Positions 1-9,738 of a stretch of DNA of 64,000 bases are shown piece after piece. This DNA is from Desulfopila inferna. GTDB lineage: Bacteria > Desulfobacterota > Desulfobulbia > Desulfobulbales > Desulfocapsaceae. Within the stretch, counting starts at the first letter, position 1; each line of letters begins with the position of its first letter. The position numbers and the translations under genes were made by a program. The stretch is taken from the NCBI RefSeq assembly GCF_016919005.1, contig NZ_JAFFQE010000002.1:62001-126000 (forward strand). Direction: 5' to 3'. The notes beneath the pieces were generated by a model. It ran no database searches and had not been told where the DNA came from. It saw only the letters and a program-made list of their open reading frames with translations.

Positions 1-755
1 ATCTTTTTCAATGTGTTTAATGTTGTCTGGTGAGAAATTCGCGTTTTTTAAGCCGATGAGAACCGAATTCTAATTCGTACCGGAATCTTTTGCTCTACTG
101 TTTCTTTTCCGAGCCTGTTGATATTGAAATCCCCCCTTAGCCCTCAACGAGACCCTCCTCTCCTTAATGGTCAACCTTCGATAAAAACAAAAAACCACGA
201 CCGTTAAAAACCAACACTTGAGCATTCAATGCTTATCAATGCACATGATCTTAACTACCAAAATACATCTGACACGTTGCCAACAAACCCACGAAACAAT
301 AATTTCAATGCTTGGCACCAATATCCTGGTTTACAGTTTTTTTGTCTTAACGTCTTTTTGATTGGGAAAAAGCAGGAACTCCGGAACAGATGTTCGTCCT
401 TTTTCATAGATGAGAATTCCACTGGTCCCCAAAACTGGCTAGACCTTTTTCGATCTAGCGGTAATAGACCCCACAAGAATATATAGCGATGCTGAGTGAT
501 GTGAAAATTACGGAAACATCAAAAAACTAAATTTTTAACGTCTCGATAATTATATGATATTGTAAGCAGGACAGCCAACTTGTCAATGCCCAGGCATGGG
601 TATACTTTTTTAAGGTTGACCTGACATTTTGGGACAATCTCCTTCCCGTTTAAGCAGATTGCAGACTCGACTCGGTCTCTCTTTTTTTGTTGGGTTTATG
701 CGCAACTCATCTTATGTTGTTGCTAACTTCAACCTTTTCTCAGCCGACTCTTCCA
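1..755. other. Leading non-coding stretch, no gene recognised
   Basis: Open frames of 73 to 85 codons exist on both strands between 229 and 486, but they overlap each other, lack clear ribosome binding sites and resemble nothing I know. A short inverted repeat (GCTAGA / TCTAGC) lies at about 438-459. The stretch may be a decayed or regulatory region, but no feature can be supported from sequence alone. Confidence 0.5.
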
Positions 756-1673
756 ATGTCAACACGCAGGTTCACAGCTCTCGGGACGGCAAGCCAGGTA
801 CCCACCACAAATCGTAATCAGCACGCTTCGTTTCTGAAATGGGATAAGGATGGATTTCTTTTCGATCCGGGTGAAGGGACGCAGAGGCAGATGATTTTTT
901 CAGGCATCTCCGCTACCGAAATTACGAAAATTTTCATCACCCATTTTCATGGCGACCATTGCCTGGGGCTTTCGAGCGTGCTTCAGCGGCTTTCTCTGGA
1001 CCGGGTTCCCCATCCTGTGCAGATTTACTTCCCCGCTTCCGGCAAAAGGTATTTTCAACATATTCAAGAAGTGGCAAGTTATTACAAAGCGGCTTTCGTT
1101 GAACCACATCCAATTTATCAGGAAGGCATCATATTTTCCGACGATACCCTGATCATAACGGCACAACGGTTAAAGCACGGTATGGAAACTTTCGGCTATA
1201 AGATTGAAGAAAGAAACAGTGTCAATATGATCAGGGAAAGATTGGAAGAACTGGAGATCTCCGGGCCAACGGCAGGTGAACTCAAAGAAAAGGGCTCAAT
1301 CATCCATAATGGCAAGGTGATACACCTTGAGGACGTCAGTGTGGTTCGCAGAGGTCAATCCTTTGCTTTTATCATGGATACCGCCATGTGCGATGCCGCC
1401 CTCGACTTAGCCAAAGATGTAGATATGCTGGTAACCGAGTCGACATTTCTCCGGGAAGATGAAGACAAGGCCGCAGCATATAACCATCTAACCGCATCAC
1501 AAGCTGCGGAACTGGCCCGCAAAGCCAAAGCCGGAGTGCTGTTGTTAACCCATTTCTCACAGCGATACGGACCTGACGCCGATTTTGCCGCTGAAGCCCG
1601 TGCCATTCATCACAATGTTCTCCAGCTTCATGATGGAGCCACGTATGAGTTAATTCGACATAAACACCTGTGA
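756..1673 (+). CDS. rnz: Ribonuclease Z (tRNA 3'-end endonuclease)
   Basis: This is a 305-residue short-form RNase Z, the zinc-dependent metallo-beta-lactamase-fold enzyme that removes 3' trailers from tRNA precursors in the cytoplasm. The N-terminus carries the family signature LGTASQVPT followed by FDPGEGTQRQM, and the zinc-binding motif HFHGDH follows. Later metal ligands lie in the segments around IMDTAMCD, VTESTF and LLLTHFSQRY. I chose the ATG at 756 because the RNase Z consensus begins there; an upstream ATG at 687 would add a 23-residue hydrophobic leader that the family does not have. No strong Shine-Dalgarno sequence is visible. It stands alone, with no co-directional neighbour close by. 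Confidence 0.93.
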   Translation: MSTRRFTALGTASQVPTTNRNQHASFLKWDKDGFLFDPGEGTQRQMIFSGISATEITKIFITHFHGDHCLGLSSVLQRLSLDRVPHPVQIYFPASGKRYFQHIQEVASYYKAAFVEPHPIYQEGIIFSDDTLIITAQRLKHGMETFGYKIEERNSVNMIRERLEELEISGPTAGELKEKGSIIHNGKVIHLEDVSVVRRGQSFAFIMDTAMCDAALDLAKDVDMLVTESTFLREDEDKAAAYNHLTASQAAELARKAKAGVLLLTHFSQRYGPDADFAAEARAIHHNVLQLHDGATYELIRHKHL

Positions 1674-1832
1674 GCTGTACCATGCTCATATTCCCTTGCT
1701 TATCAAAGCGGATACTCCCTGAGCCTGAAACAAGTCAGGCAGTCCGTCCGCTCTCCCAGTTGGTCTGAAGGGAACTTTCCGCCACCTTGGAGTTGGCGCA
1801 GATTAGAACATATCAGTCTATCATGTGGCTAT

Positions 1833-2796
1833 TCAGACCATCATATCAGCCGAGCATTTAAGTCCGAAAAGAGAACTGCTCTTTTGCACGGCTGCAATGA
1901 CGGCTCTTTCCATGATCCTTGCCGAGAGCAGGCCGAGGACGCTCAGATCGGCCTCGACATGTCCGGTCGCCATGGTAAAAATTGTGTCCCCATCGAACAT
2001 TGAATGGGCCGGCCGCATGGTTCTGGCATAGCCGTTCTGGGCCATGGCCGCCAGTTTGGTGGCCTGAGATTTGTTGAGTATGGCATTGGTGGCAATAACG
2101 CCGATGGTGGTATTACCGGCAAAGAGGTTTTTCCCCTGGCGAGGACTGCACCATAACCTCTTCCGTGTCGGCGAGCACTGTCTGATCCTCGTTTAACAGA
2201 CCGGCCAGCCATTTACCGGTTTGCGGATCAATAACATCGCCGAGACAGTTGACTGCAACCAGGGCGCCGATCTTTAAATCGCCCACCTGGATGGCGTGGC
2301 AACCCAGGCCGCTCTTCATGGCGCGGTCCATGCCCAGAATCTTACCCACCGTCGCTCCTGTCCCCGCACCGACGTTAGCCTCTGCCCAAATTCCCCCAGC
2401 AGCGGCATTTTGACAGGCATTATAACCCATTTTCTTATCGGGTCGTATCTTATGATCGCCGATGGCCAGATCGAACAAAACAGCACCGCAGACAATGGGA
2501 ACCGTGGTTACCTGGACGTCAAAGCCGACATTTCTCTCTTCCAGGTACTGCATCACTCCGGCAGCCGCATCAAGGCCAAAGGCGCTGCCTCCCGCCAAAA
2601 CAACGGCGTGTATTCTGTCCACCAGGTTGACGGGGTCGAGCAGGTCGCTTTCCCGGGTACCGGGAGCGCCGCCGCGTACATCGATTCCAGCCGCCCCTTT
2701 TTCGCAGATGATTACACTGCAGCCGGTGCCGGCTTCCAGATTCTGCTCATGTCCAACAGCAATGTCCTCTATGTCTGTGAAGGCTATCTGTTGCAT
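1833..2796 (-). pseudogene. S58 (DmpA/P1-like) peptidase, interrupted by a frameshift
   Basis: The first 227 codons encode the N-terminal part of a peptidase family S58 protein (beta-aminopeptidase/DmpA-like, self-cleaving Ntn-hydrolase fold). Typical segments are GCSVIICEKGA, the glycine-rich LAGGSAFGLDAA and GAGTGATVGK. The frame ends at a TAA at about 2113. Homology continues in a different frame through GNTTIGVIATNAIL, MAQNGYARTMRPAHSMFDGD and a C-terminus ending at 1833. The slip falls in the run GGGGAAAAACC near 2128; removing one A (or adding two) restores the full protein of about 320 residues. It may be a real inactivation or a homopolymer sequencing error. A ribosome binding site (AAAGGA) precedes the start. 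Confidence 0.85.
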
Positions 2797-3028
2797 TGAT
2801 TAATCCTTTATGGTGCCTGGGTAAACCAGGCAACGCCGTTATGCCTTAGCAGTAGATTCAGGTATTACCAATTTTTTCCTTCATTTTCACTGACAAATGA
2901 TTTCTTTGGCTGTAGTTATTTAACTTTTCCTGAGGTTTTTTCCATTTTTTACTTGTACATCCGGACGGCAACGGATTATCTGTGGATGGTATCATATCCT
3001 TTCCAATCTACGTTCGAGGGGAATTCCA

Positions 3029-4243
3029 ATGACACGTTTGAGCAGCTATTCTGAAGAAGAGCGATCCCATCTATTGGGTCTGCCCTGTCCGAAATTTGAT
3101 TCAACTCCATTTGCAGCACCACCTCCGCTAGAGCAAATGAAAATCGCACTGGTCTCTACCGCCGGGCTCCACCGGCGTGACGACCGGCCTTTTGGCCTTG
3201 GAGAAGCTGATTACCGCTTGATTTCCTCTGATACACCGGCGAAAGACCTGGTCATGAGCCATGTTTCGACCAATTTTGACCGTACCGGTTTCCAGATGGA
3301 CATAAACATGGTCTTCCCCCTGGACAGACTGAGGGAACTGGTTGATGAGGGATTCATTGGCGCAGTCGCCGGGTATCATTATTCCTTCATGGGAGCGACA
3401 GAACCCGAAAAAATGGAAAACGCCGTCAGGAATCTGGCAAAGATCATGAAAAAAGATGGCGTCAATGCTGTTCTCCTGGTTCCCGTCTGACCGAACTGCA
3501 CGCGCGCCGTGGGCGGGCTTGCACATTATATCGAAGATGAAGGCATTGCCACCACCCAGATAAGCCTGATTCGGGAACACACCGAAATCATCAGGCCTCA
3601 GAGGGCGTTATGGGTTTCTTTCGATCTGGGCCGTCCACTGGGAGCTCCCAACGATCCACCGTTCCAGCGCACCGTGATACAGCACGCCCTGAGATTGTTC
3701 AATGCGCCCTCCGGCCCGGTGCTCGAGGATTTTGCCATGGATGCACCGGACACCCAGGCGGATCATATGCAGGTTGCCTGCCCTGTGAGTTTTCAGTCCG
3801 GGCCAAAAGCCGCCTCAACCAGTGAACTGCCAGCACGTTTTCTTGCCGAGATAGAACAGTTGCGTCCCTGGTACGATATCGCCTGCAAAAAACAGGACCG
3901 CACTACCTTCGGAGCTTCCGGGCTCCTTTTGGAAGCTGCAGCTGAGCTGCTCTCCGGGTTTATCGAGGAAACGCCACGGACACCTGAAGATCCCTCCTTA
4001 CCAGACAGCCTGCGCATGGCCTGCGAAGACATCAAAGCTTATTATTTCGAGGCTGTCTCGGCCCAGCCGGGCCAGCCTACCGACAGCCGCAGCCTCGCCG
4101 ACTGGTTTTGGGGAGAAACGGTTGCGGCTCTTGTTATCAATGCTGTGAGGGAGAAATGCCTAGAACATCAATCGACTAAGTTCAGGCTTCTCGGCAAACT
4201 CCTGCTGGTTCCGCGAAGCCAGATATATCGCTTCAGATTTTGA
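3029..4243 (+). CDS. GrdB/PrdB-family selenoprotein with in-frame UGA (Sec154)
   Basis: The reading frame is open for 404 codons if the TGA at 3488-3490 is read as selenocysteine; the codons before and after are in the same frame and form one protein. The first half contains the segments VFPLDRLRELVDEGFIGAV and YHYSFMG, typical of the glycine/sarcosine/betaine reductase selenoprotein B and D-proline reductase PrdB family. The Sec sits at the catalytic position in a U-x-x-C arrangement (U154-P-N-C157-T-R). A stem-loop suitable as a bacterial SECIS follows the TGA directly. A GAGGGG ribosome binding site precedes the ATG. No grdA/grdC or proline reductase partner lies nearby, so the substrate is unknown; these orphan members may reduce other C-N or C-S compounds. 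Conventional gene calling would split it in two. Confidence 0.85.
3488..3523 (+). promoter_or_regulatory. UGA codon and putative bacterial SECIS hairpin
   Basis: The TGA is followed six bases later by an imperfect hairpin: 3497-3508 pairs with 3512-3523, giving ten base pairs with a C-T and a G-G mismatch and a GTG apical loop at 3509-3511. A loop about 18 nt after the UGA, beginning with G, fits the known placement rules for bacterial SECIS elements read by SelB. The pairing was done by eye. Confidence 0.65.
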
Positions 4244-4886
4244 TTTCCAGCTGAAATTGAGCGATTATATCTATCTTTTTTTCTACCTCTTGCTGATTGG
4301 TCAGTTTCTGCTTGTGGGAAAAATAATCCAGCTGTCGGCCAGACTTTTCACAGGTGAGCAACAACGCAGAAAGACAAGAGAGTCGTCACGGTTCGCCAAA
4401 AACAGAATTTTTCTTTATATTTCCAAATTTTTCTAACGCCGCAGTTGGGCACTGATACTTCCCTCATCACCTGAGCGTCAAGACAGGATTTTTTCTGTGG
4501 CGCTCATCAGACTGCCCTCATCAAAGGGTTGTTTTATACTAAGCTCCCCACCGTTTATTCTCTTCTTGAAATAAAACCACTCTCCTTTATAGCATGTCCC
4601 GACAAACGGGACCGAGTCCTGATAAGAAGGGCACGGTAAACAAGAGACATGGCATGTGTACGACGCCAAAGATCATTTTTTTTGGGAAGTTGCGATCATT
4701 TTAATGACTTGGAATATCAAACAATATGCCCCATATCATGCCATTTCGGTGAGTGCGGCAAGTCAAATTGGAGAATTTCTTGCAAAGAGCTAATGACAAG
4801 TATCATGAGGTAAAGGTAATGACGCAAAGGGAGAGCAAAAAAGTACCGATCAAGCTTCAGATGAGATTTCCACCAAGGAGAAAAAT
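4244..4886. other. Intergenic region with one possible small minus-strand ORF
   Basis: Most of this 640-base gap shows nothing recognisable. A 63-codon frame on the minus strand (4478-4669, TTG start) encodes a Cys-rich N-terminus, CHVSCLPCP, and a later GTCYKGEW segment, which could be a small metal-binding protein, but it lacks a convincing ribosome binding site. The AAGGAG at 4875-4880 is the ribosome binding site of the downstream GAPDH gene. Confidence 0.4.
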
Positions 4887-5888
4887 ATGTCTAAAGTCGC
4901 CATTAATGGATTAGGAAGAATCGGCAGAGCCACTCTGAAAATCATCCTGGATACCCCGGAACTTGAACTGGTTGCCCTGAACGACCTGCTTCCCCCGGAC
5001 AATCTCGCTTATCTGCTCAAATACGATTCGGTCTACGGCCGTTTCGAGAAAGCGGTGGAGGCCGGAGAGGGAAAGATTGTCATCGCGGAAAAGGAATATC
5101 CCATCTATAACGAAAAAGATCCCGTTCAGCTCCCCTGGAAGAAACTTGAAGTAGACCTCGTTTTCGAATGTACCGGCATATTCCGGAAAAAGGAGGGCAT
5201 GGAAAAGCACCTGCAAGCCGGAGCAAAACGGGTAATCCTCTCAGCCCCGGAAAAAACAGGTGAAGTGGAATCTGTGGTCCACGGCGTCAACACGCCGGAG
5301 GGCAACCCTTCGCTGATTTCATGTGCAAGCTGCACTACCAACTGCATTGCCCCGGTCGTAGAAATTATCGGGAGAAGGATCGGCATCCGGAAAGCGACGA
5401 TGACCACCATCCATGCCTATACCTCCAGCCAGACAATAGTAGACGGGCCAAGAACGAAATGGAGGCGAGGCAGGGCAGGGGCTATCAATTTCGTACCGAC
5501 CTCTACCGGAGCAGCCAAGGCGACGGTAAAATCCCTGCCCCAGTACAGCGGCAAATTTGACGGTGTCGCCGTACGGGGGCCGGTTCCCGTCGGTTCAATT
5601 GCCGATCTCGTCTTTGTCACCAAACGTGATACCACTCCGGAGGAAATCAACGCCATATTCAGGGAAGAAGCCCAAAGTGAACGTTACCGGGGAATTCTCG
5701 GGGTAGCCGAAGATCCCCTAGTCTCCTCCGATATTATTAGAGACTCGCGCGCCTCCATCTTCGATTCAACTATGACCCAGGTAGTAGACGGTGATTTACT
5801 GAAGGTCATGAGCTGGTATGACAATGAGTGGGGGTACAGCTCCCAGATGGTACGGGAAGCCGTGAGAATGACTCAATCGGGATATTAG
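4887..5888 (+). CDS. gap: Glyceraldehyde-3-phosphate dehydrogenase, type I
   Basis: This 333-residue protein catalyses the NAD(P)-dependent oxidative phosphorylation of glyceraldehyde-3-phosphate in glycolysis and gluconeogenesis. The N-terminal nucleotide-binding motif is INGLGRIGRATLK. The catalytic cysteine is the central one in SCASCTTNC, where the usual asparagine of SNASCTTN is replaced by Cys. The phosphate-binding segments FVPTSTGAA and WYDNEWGYS are intact. The loop TSSQTIVDGP differs from the common TNDQ-type sequence. A strong AAGGAG lies seven bases before the ATG. It is transcribed alone; the next gene is convergent. Confidence 0.93.
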   Translation: MSKVAINGLGRIGRATLKIILDTPELELVALNDLLPPDNLAYLLKYDSVYGRFEKAVEAGEGKIVIAEKEYPIYNEKDPVQLPWKKLEVDLVFECTGIFRKKEGMEKHLQAGAKRVILSAPEKTGEVESVVHGVNTPEGNPSLISCASCTTNCIAPVVEIIGRRIGIRKATMTTIHAYTSSQTIVDGPRTKWRRGRAGAINFVPTSTGAAKATVKSLPQYSGKFDGVAVRGPVPVGSIADLVFVTKRDTTPEEINAIFREEAQSERYRGILGVAEDPLVSSDIIRDSRASIFDSTMTQVVDGDLLKVMSWYDNEWGYSSQMVREAVRMTQSGY

Positions 5889-5903
5889 ACCTGCTTTTCA
5901 GAT

Positions 5904-6995
5904 TCAGTTTTCTTCATGCCCCGAATGAGCTTCAATAACTTCGATATCGTTTCGTCTCGGCCAGGCCTTCAACACCGCCTGGAAAAGAATGGCCAGGGGG
6001 ATGGCAAAGAATACCCCCCAGAATCCCCAGATGCCGCCAAAGAACAGGACCGCGACAATGATCGCAATCGGGTGCAGGTTGACAACTTCGGAAAACAGGA
6101 TCGGCACCAGGACGTTACCGTCGAGAATCTGGATGATGCCGTAGGCGACAATGATCCAGGCCAGGTCTCCTCCCCAGCCGAACTGAAAATAGGCAACCAT
6201 GGCCACCGGGAAGGTCATGATCGCGGCACCGACATACGGCACCAAGACAGATATTCCTACAAGAAATCCCAGCAGCACCGCAAAGTTTAGCCCCATGAAC
6301 ACGAAGGTGACGTAAGAGGCCACCCAGACCAGCAGGATTTCCCAGAACTTGCCGCGAATGAAGTTGCCCAGCTGGGCGTCGGCCTCCTGCCAGACACGGG
6401 CGGCAAGGCCGCGCTCCCGGGGCAGGTGATGACGCGCCCAGACCAGGATCACTTCTTTGTCCTTGAGAAAGAAAAAGACCAGCAGGGGCATCAGCACGAT
6501 ATACACCACCAGAGTGATGACTCCGATAACCGAAGACAGCGTCTGGCGCAGCATGGTATCGGTAAAGCCGCCGGCTTCCCGCCTGATCTGGTTCAGTATG
6601 GTTTCTATTTCCGCCTCACTGAAGATTGATGGATAATGCTCCGGAAGGGTCAGGATGAGGCGCTGCCCTTCACTGAGCATCGCCGGCACCTCCTGTAGCA
6701 GTTGAGTAGCCTGGCGCATGAGAAGAGGAAGAAGCCCCAGCAACAGGGCCAAAAGAGCCAGAAAAAAGACGGAAAAGACAATAAGTACCGCCAGCATCCG
6801 TGGTACTCCGAGCCGACGCAGGAACTGGACGATACCCTCCAGCAGGTAAGCGATTATTACACTGGCGATAACCGGCGCCAGGTGCTGACCGGCAAAAAGG
6901 AAGGCAACAAGCCCGGAGAGCAGGAGTCCCGCAAGGATTACAACCTGGGGGTCGGAAAAATGACGCCGAAACCAGTCTCTGATCATATCAGTCAT
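5904..6995 (-). CDS. AI-2E family / PerM-like membrane transporter
   Basis: This 363-residue integral membrane protein belongs to the AI-2E transporter family (PF01594, which includes PerM, YdiK and TqsA). It has the usual layout: paired N-terminal hydrophobic segments, a soluble region rich in charged residues at about 95-160, then several transmembrane helices with the conserved PYVGAAI and GNVLVPILF segments. Family members export varied small molecules or act as Na+/H+ antiporters, so the substrate cannot be assigned. It converges on the GAPDH gene with only 15 bases between the stop codons. Confidence 0.88.
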   Translation of the reverse strand: MTDMIRDWFRRHFSDPQVVILAGLLLSGLVAFLFAGQHLAPVIASVIIAYLLEGIVQFLRRLGVPRMLAVLIVFSVFFLALLALLLGLLPLLMRQATQLLQEVPAMLSEGQRLILTLPEHYPSIFSEAEIETILNQIRREAGGFTDTMLRQTLSSVIGVITLVVYIVLMPLLVFFFLKDKEVILVWARHHLPRERGLAARVWQEADAQLGNFIRGKFWEILLVWVASYVTFVFMGLNFAVLLGFLVGISVLVPYVGAAIMTFPVAMVAYFQFGWGGDLAWIIVAYGIIQILDGNVLVPILFSEVVNLHPIAIIVAVLFFGGIWGFWGVFFAIPLAILFQAVLKAWPRRNDIEVIEAHSGHEEN

Positions 6996-7715
6996 CGCCT
7001 GTCTATTAATCGGCGGCAGGATGCCGCCTCCTGGTTACGACCGATATAATTTTCACCCATCCCGAGAAGCCCCTGTTTGAATTATCCATAACATTCCCTT
7101 TTCTCCCATCGTCATAGGAATATTTATCTCATTTCCTCTGTTTTTTCCATTTTTTTCTGCCGGCTGGTACACCTCATCCACCCACATTATACCCGTGAAT
7201 CAAAAACCGGCAGGATTTGCCCTCTATAAAAAAATAACATATAGTTATTTTCATCTGAACCCAATCTTAAGCTCCGTCAACCTTACTGAGCCATAAGAGG
7301 ATCTTCAGGCGAAGCTGCTCTTCTCAGAATACACATTTTTTCTGCAAAACATTCAATTGATACACTGCTGATCCAGGATAAAGAGGACAGGATACTGGAT
7401 ACAGCATTCATTACAAACAAGTGTGTTGAGGAATCCTTCAGCTTATAGTATTTTCTGAAAGCAACATTGAAGGGTAAGGGGATTTTCTGACGCTGTATAC
7501 TGAGAGTATCCATATAGAGTATCCATGTGCATGAAAGGGTGAGCATAAAATACATGAGTAAAACCTTGAAAAGCTATCCCTACAAATCCAAAGAGATCCC
7601 CATAGAAGAATACTTATTGAAAGGCCAGATGTGCGCGGCCTGACTTCATAATAGTATTGTCCGGGACGCATAGAAGATCTGCCCCGAAACAATGCAACTT
7701 CCGAAAGAGGCTTTT
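6996..7715. other. Intergenic region upstream of the kai operon
   Basis: I see no supported gene here. Overlapping minus-strand frames at 7283-7692 look spurious. A 29-codon plus-strand frame at 7554-7643 (beginning MSKTLKSYPYKSKEIP) could encode a small peptide but has only a weak ribosome binding site. The stretch is AT-rich at 7200-7260 and presumably carries the promoter of the downstream kaiC-like gene. Confidence 0.4.
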
Positions 7716-9425
7716 ATGACGAACGATTTACCAAAATCATCTTCAGGCTCAACCGGTCTGGATGCGGTTCTCAAGGGCGGATTTCCAAAGGAGCGCACCA
7801 CACTTCTCCAAGGTGGTACCGGAACCGGCAAGACCATCCTCGGTCTCCAATTCCTGATATCAGGGGCAAAAAACGGGGAACCTGGAATTTTGGTATCATT
7901 TGAAGAACGGGCCGACGCTATCAAACAGAATGCCCGGGCGCTTGGTTGGGATCTGGATCAACTTGAAAAAGAGGGAAAGCTCATCATCCTTGATGCCCTG
8001 CCCGATCCCACGGCCGTCTACTCGGGAGGCTTTGACTTTTCAGGCCTTTTCGCTCTGCTCGAAGGAGCTGTCAGGACACTGAACGCCAAACGCATCGTTA
8101 TCGATGCCATTGATATCCTGCTGCATCTGCTCAATGATCCCTCACGGGAGCGTAACCAGATTTACCAACTGCACGACTGGCTTGGCGATCACAACCATAC
8201 CGCGATTATTACCGCCAAACTTTCAAACGGCATTCCGGATTATCCGTTTTTGGAGTTCCTGACGGATTGCGTGATCAGCCTTATTCCCCTCAATGACGAT
8301 CGCCAGCGTTTATTGAGTGTAGTAAAATATCGAGGTTCGAATTTCAGCAGCGGCACGCACCCTTATACAATAGCCGAAGATGGTCTTATTCTCATTCCAC
8401 AGGCGGAAACTGCATTGCATTATGAGAAAGTCGGCCAACATATCTCCACCGGCTTGCCGGTGTTGGATTCAATGCTGGGAGGAGGCTACCGCAGGGGATC
8501 TTCCATAGCCCTTGCCGGAGCCAGCGGTACAGGCAAAACCACCTTGGCATGCATGTTCGCGGCGGCGGCCAGTGCCAGAAGTGAACGGGTTCTCTATGTC
8601 AATTTCGAAGAATCGGCCGACAACATGGTTTCCCTGATGAGCAGCTCGGGCCTCGACCTGGAGCCCGCCCTGAAAAGCAATCATCTTAAAATCACAGCTT
8701 TTATGCCGGAAGCCGCCGGTTCTGAGGAACATCTGCATTATAACATAAAGGCGATCGATGAACACCAGCCCCAGCATCTGATAATCGATGCCATTTCAGC
8801 ATGCCGGCGCATGGGTTCGCAAAAGGCGGGCTTTTCCTATCTGCTGCGCATTCTCAATTACTGCCGCCAAAGAGGAATAACCACTCTTCTCACCAACCAG
8901 ATCACCGGTTTCCAGCAAGCCCATGAAATTTACGGCATAGGTTTTTCTTCGATTATCGATTCTATGATTTTTCTCGATTATGTCCAGGTGGGCGGGGAAG
9001 TAAATCGAACATTGATGGTCCTTAAAGCCCGGGGCTCGGGACATTCCAATCAATATCGCGAATTCACCATAACGACAGACGGCATTCATTTTGAAGATAT
9101 CTATACTGGAAAGGGTGGAATGCTGACCGGTGTTGCCCGGCTGGAAGAGGAATATCGCGAAGAGCTTGAAGCCCGGAAGCGCGAGCGGTCCATAACAGCC
9201 AAGCAACAGCAAATTAAGCGGTTGCGCGCTGACCTTCAATTGGATATTTCCGCATCCGAATCTGAGATAGAGGAAGTGGCTGTCGAACTGAATGCTATCG
9301 AAACCGAGATTGCGATCTCTGAGGAAGCGAGAAAGAAACGTAAAATGTTACGAACAGGCAGGGATGAAAAGAACCTGGATCAAAACCGCGCGCTGACCGA
9401 CAGTCACCCCGGAGAGGAGGAATAA
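7716..9425 (+). CDS. kaiC: KaiC-like double-domain RecA ATPase
   Basis: This 569-residue protein has two tandem KaiC domains. CI has Walker A GGTGTGKT (residues 33-40) and the catalytic glutamate pair in VSFEERAD. CII has Walker A GASGTGKT (268-275) and VNFEESAD. Aligned to cyanobacterial KaiC, the CII autophosphorylation pair Ser431/Thr432 corresponds to Ser411/Ser412 in GFSSIIDSM, while Thr426 becomes Tyr. After CII comes a charged coiled-coil tail of roughly 100 residues. I start at 7716 because AGAGG precedes it; the earlier ATG at 7692 has no ribosome binding site. It leads an operon with kaiB one base downstream. It is probably a KaiC2/KaiC3-type signalling ATPase rather than a full circadian oscillator, since no KaiA is present. 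Confidence 0.92.
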   Translation: MTNDLPKSSSGSTGLDAVLKGGFPKERTTLLQGGTGTGKTILGLQFLISGAKNGEPGILVSFEERADAIKQNARALGWDLDQLEKEGKLIILDALPDPTAVYSGGFDFSGLFALLEGAVRTLNAKRIVIDAIDILLHLLNDPSRERNQIYQLHDWLGDHNHTAIITAKLSNGIPDYPFLEFLTDCVISLIPLNDDRQRLLSVVKYRGSNFSSGTHPYTIAEDGLILIPQAETALHYEKVGQHISTGLPVLDSMLGGGYRRGSSIALAGASGTGKTTLACMFAAAASARSERVLYVNFEESADNMVSLMSSSGLDLEPALKSNHLKITAFMPEAAGSEEHLHYNIKAIDEHQPQHLIIDAISACRRMGSQKAGFSYLLRILNYCRQRGITTLLTNQITGFQQAHEIYGIGFSSIIDSMIFLDYVQVGGEVNRTLMVLKARGSGHSNQYREFTITTDGIHFEDIYTGKGGMLTGVARLEEEYREELEARKRERSITAKQQQIKRLRADLQLDISASESEIEEVAVELNAIETEIAISEEARKKRKMLRTGRDEKNLDQNRALTDSHPGEEE

Positions 9426-9426
9426 C

Positions 9427-9738
9427 ATGGCTTCTCCGCAGGAAATTCCCAACTGTATTCACCTGACACTTTATGTGGCCGGAGACGAACCAAACTCCCA
9501 TCTGGCTCTCAATAATCTCAAGGAAATTTGTTCCGGCAAAATGCAGGAACACTGTGAAATAGAGGTTGTTGATGTTTACAAAGATTTTGCAAAAGCACTG
9601 CAGGAACGAATTGTCGTAACCCCCACACTCATCGTGATGACCGAAAATCCCAAGGCAAAATCCGTTTTTTACGGAAGCCTGCACGACCGCGATATTGTTC
9701 TGAAATACCTTAACGCCGGGATGAAAAACAATGGATGA
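9427..9738 (+). CDS. kaiB: KaiB-like protein
   Basis: This 103-residue protein has the thioredoxin-like KaiB fold. The segments LTLYVAGDEPNSHLALNNL, IEVVDVYKD and VTPTLIVM match the KaiB signature (LYVAG-x-x-x-NS-x-x-A, followed by a cis-proline segment TPTL). Classical KaiB switches fold to bind the CI ring of KaiC. A strong GGAGAGGAGGAA lies just before the ATG, which starts one base after the kaiC stop codon. The C-terminus overlaps the kinase gene by eight bases, so the three products are probably made together. Confidence 0.88.
   Translation: MASPQEIPNCIHLTLYVAGDEPNSHLALNNLKEICSGKMQEHCEIEVVDVYKDFAKALQERIVVTPTLIVMTENPKAKSVFYGSLHDRDIVLKYLNAGMKNNG

Noticed and set aside
229-486. Overlapping frames on both strands near the left end
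   Set aside because: They are mutually exclusive, lack ribosome binding sites and show no recognised motifs.
4819-4914. 31-codon frame overlapping the gap start (begins MTQRESKKVPIK)
   Set aside because: It has no clear ribosome binding site of its own and overlaps the gap start codon; I cannot distinguish it from chance.
7283-7692. Minus-strand frames upstream of kaiC
   Set aside because: Two frames overlap in different registers with no start signals or family similarity.
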